Positions 63,140 to 64,000 of a stretch of 64,000 nt of DNA are shown one piece after another. This DNA comes from Sediminibacterium goheungense. GTDB lineage: Bacteria > Bacteroidota > Bacteroidia > Chitinophagales > Chitinophagaceae. The notes beneath the pieces were generated by a model, which searched no databases, was not told where the DNA came from, and saw nothing but the letters and a program-made list of their open reading frames with translations. The stretch is taken from the NCBI RefSeq assembly GCF_004361915.1, contig NZ_SNWP01000010.1:1390050-1454049 (forward strand). The letters are read 5' to 3'. The position numbers and the translations under genes were made by a program. The number at the start of each line of letters is the position of its first letter. Position 1 is the stretch's first letter.

Positions 63140-63338
63140 GAATAACAGTCTGTTATTGGTGGGTGCAGTGGCCGGTGCCCTGACCGGATACCTGTACTGG
63201 AAATTCGTAGGTTGTAGTTCCGGCACCTGTGCCATTACTTCAAAACCGCTGAACAGTACCCTCTATTTCGCAGTATTGGGTATGTTGGTGTGTAGCCTGT
63301 TCAAAAAATCACCCAAAAAAGAAAGCCATGTTGAATAA
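63123..63338 (+). CDS. Small membrane protein, DUF6132-like
   Basis: A 71-aa protein with two membrane helices (about 8-24 and 42-58) separated by a loop with GCSSGTCAITSKP, a Cys-x4-Cys pair. This matches the DUF6132 type found beside rhodanese and thioredoxin genes in Bacteroidota. The ATG at 63123 is used; the gene overlaps both neighbours. Confidence 0.75.
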   Translation: MKKWFKNNSLLLVGAVAGALTGYLYWKFVGCSSGTCAITSKPLNSTLYFAVLGMLVCSLFKKSPKKESHVE

Positions 63339-63633
63339 TGCATTCTCAAAAATCATTGATGCCGATAAACCGGTATTGGTAGACTTTTACGCAGACTGGT
63401 GTGGCCCCTGCCGAATGATGCCGCCTGTTTTAAAAGAAATAAAATCGAGATTAGGCGATCAGGTACAGGTATTCAAAGTAAATGTAGACGAGCATACCGA
63501 TGTAGCTGCTCATTTTCAGGTAAACAGTATTCCTACCCTGATGATTTTTAAAAAAGGACAATTATTATGGAGAGAACCTGGTGTGAAAAATGCCGGTCAA
63601 TTACAGCAAATATTGAATAACTATCTATCATGA
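63328..63633 (+). CDS. Thioredoxin
   Basis: A 101-aa thioredoxin with active site DWCGPCRMMPP and cis-Pro segment SIPTLMIFKKG. It lies in the sulfur operon, overlapping both neighbours, and would reduce persulfides or disulfides produced by the rhodaneses. Confidence 0.95.
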   Translation: MLNNAFSKIIDADKPVLVDFYADWCGPCRMMPPVLKEIKSRLGDQVQVFKVNVDEHTDVAAHFQVNSIPTLMIFKKGQLLWREPGVKNAGQLQQILNNYLS

Positions 63634-63890
63634 CAACCACAGAAACATTTTATGCAGAAAACATCCGCTGTGCTGGTTGTGTGAATACCATACAATCAGA
63701 ACTAAACAAAATACCCGGTGTAGAAGGCGTTGAAGTATCCATTCCTCAAAAAAAGATATCCGTAATGGGTATTGGTATCCGGCGCGATCTGATTGTTAAG
63801 GCACTGAGCAAAATGGGTTATCCTGAATCAGGTCATAATTCCATGCTCAGAAAAGCAATATCATTCGTATCCTGTTCTGCAGGAAAATAA
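63630..63890 (+). CDS. Heavy-metal-associated (HMA) domain protein
   Basis: An 86-aa soluble CopZ-like protein with the metal-binding CxxC in NIRCAGCVNTIQSEL. A ferredoxin-like beta-alpha-beta fold and a Cys in the C-terminal tail (FVSCSAGK) are also visible. It may bind Cu(I) or other soft metals, or use the CxxC in sulfur transfer. It has a 4-nt overlap with the thioredoxin gene. Confidence 0.88.
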   Translation: MTTTETFYAENIRCAGCVNTIQSELNKIPGVEGVEVSIPQKKISVMGIGIRRDLIVKALSKMGYPESGHNSMLRKAISFVSCSAGK

Positions 63891-63911
63891 ACTTATCTAT
63901 ACTTTGTATTC

Positions 63912-64000
63912 ATGATAGTACGGAGCACTGCCATTCTCGTTTTATGGATTGTATTCAGCTATCCTGTTTTTTCTCAACAAACCATTACTGAACACAAAGC
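63912..64000 (+). CDS. Exported protein, start only (cut by window edge)
   Basis: An ATG at 63912 opens a frame with a typical signal peptide (STAILVLWIVFSYPVFS, then QQTITEH) that runs off the window. The mature domain is not visible. It is probably a separate gene after the sulfur operon. Confidence 0.6.
   Translation, partial: MIVRSTAILVLWIVFSYPVFSQQTITEHK

Noticed and set aside
1-64000. Prophage, integrative element or insertion sequence
   Set aside because: No integrase, transposase, phage structural gene or long terminal repeat was found; composition looks even across the window.

Overview
The window is chromosomal DNA of a Bacteroidota bacterium, most likely of the Chitinophagaceae type. 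The evidence is moderate-to-low GC, almost no Shine-Dalgarno sequences, many TAnnTTTG (-7) promoter elements, two DUF3667 proteins, a TonB receptor with an N-terminal CarboxypepD_reg-like domain, TlpA-type thioredoxin lipoproteins, LytS/LytTR signalling and a SulP/carbonic anhydrase pair. I see no insertion sequence, prophage, CRISPR array, rRNA or tRNA. Gene density is high, and the window opens and closes inside genes.

Layout. 0-10 kb: a response regulator and a nine-PAS histidine kinase, then nitroreductase, gmk, an HSDL2-like SDR, lysS, a GNAT acetyltransferase and an RluE-like pseudouridine synthase. 10.2-10.6 kb is a structured, nearly gene-free stretch. 10.6-18.4 kb: an LpxD-like acyltransferase, then a metal-homeostasis block: thioredoxin-like protein, epimerase, Fur-family regulator and SCO protein on the minus strand, divergent from a MerC-like membrane protein, followed by a DtxR-family regulator divergent from a TonB receptor. 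Both divergent intergenic regions hold good palindromic operator candidates. 18.5-31.3 kb is housekeeping: cysS, an endonuclease/phosphatase-family protein, two rhomboids, rlmD, a TlpA-like protein, metF, lptB, GH3, a DUF3667 gene broken by one stop codon, and fabG.

31.5-45 kb: SulP transporter with carbonic anhydrase, a complete type I secretion operon whose ATPase has degenerate catalytic motifs, a DNA glycosylase, phenylacetate-type genes (enoyl-CoA hydratase and PaaZ), a DUF1569 protein, an intact DUF3667 paralogue and a tandem pair of secreted paralogues. 45-59 kb: GAF histidine kinase, HD hydrolase, lipoprotein cyclophilin, PAS-LuxR regulator, a membrane-anchored P-loop ATPase, pullulanase, and a LytS/LytTR pair followed by two direct-repeat pairs with 21-bp period upstream of a secreted intradiol-dioxygenase-like lipoprotein, then a GHL10 glycosidase.

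59-64 kb is the most coherent system: a Crp/Fnr regulator with exactly two cysteines, a TauE/SafE exporter, a persulfide-dioxygenase-like MBL/rhodanese fusion, two small rhodaneses, two small Cys-containing membrane proteins, thioredoxin and an HMA protein. Four GTGA-N6-TCAC palindromes lie in its intergenic regions, at nearly constant distance from -7-like elements. It looks like a self-contained reactive-sulfur regulon. Dispersed heptanucleotide arrays and a CGCAGAG-type intergenic repeat also occur. Several genes have a -7 element only 3-4 nt before the start codon, suggesting leaderless mRNAs.
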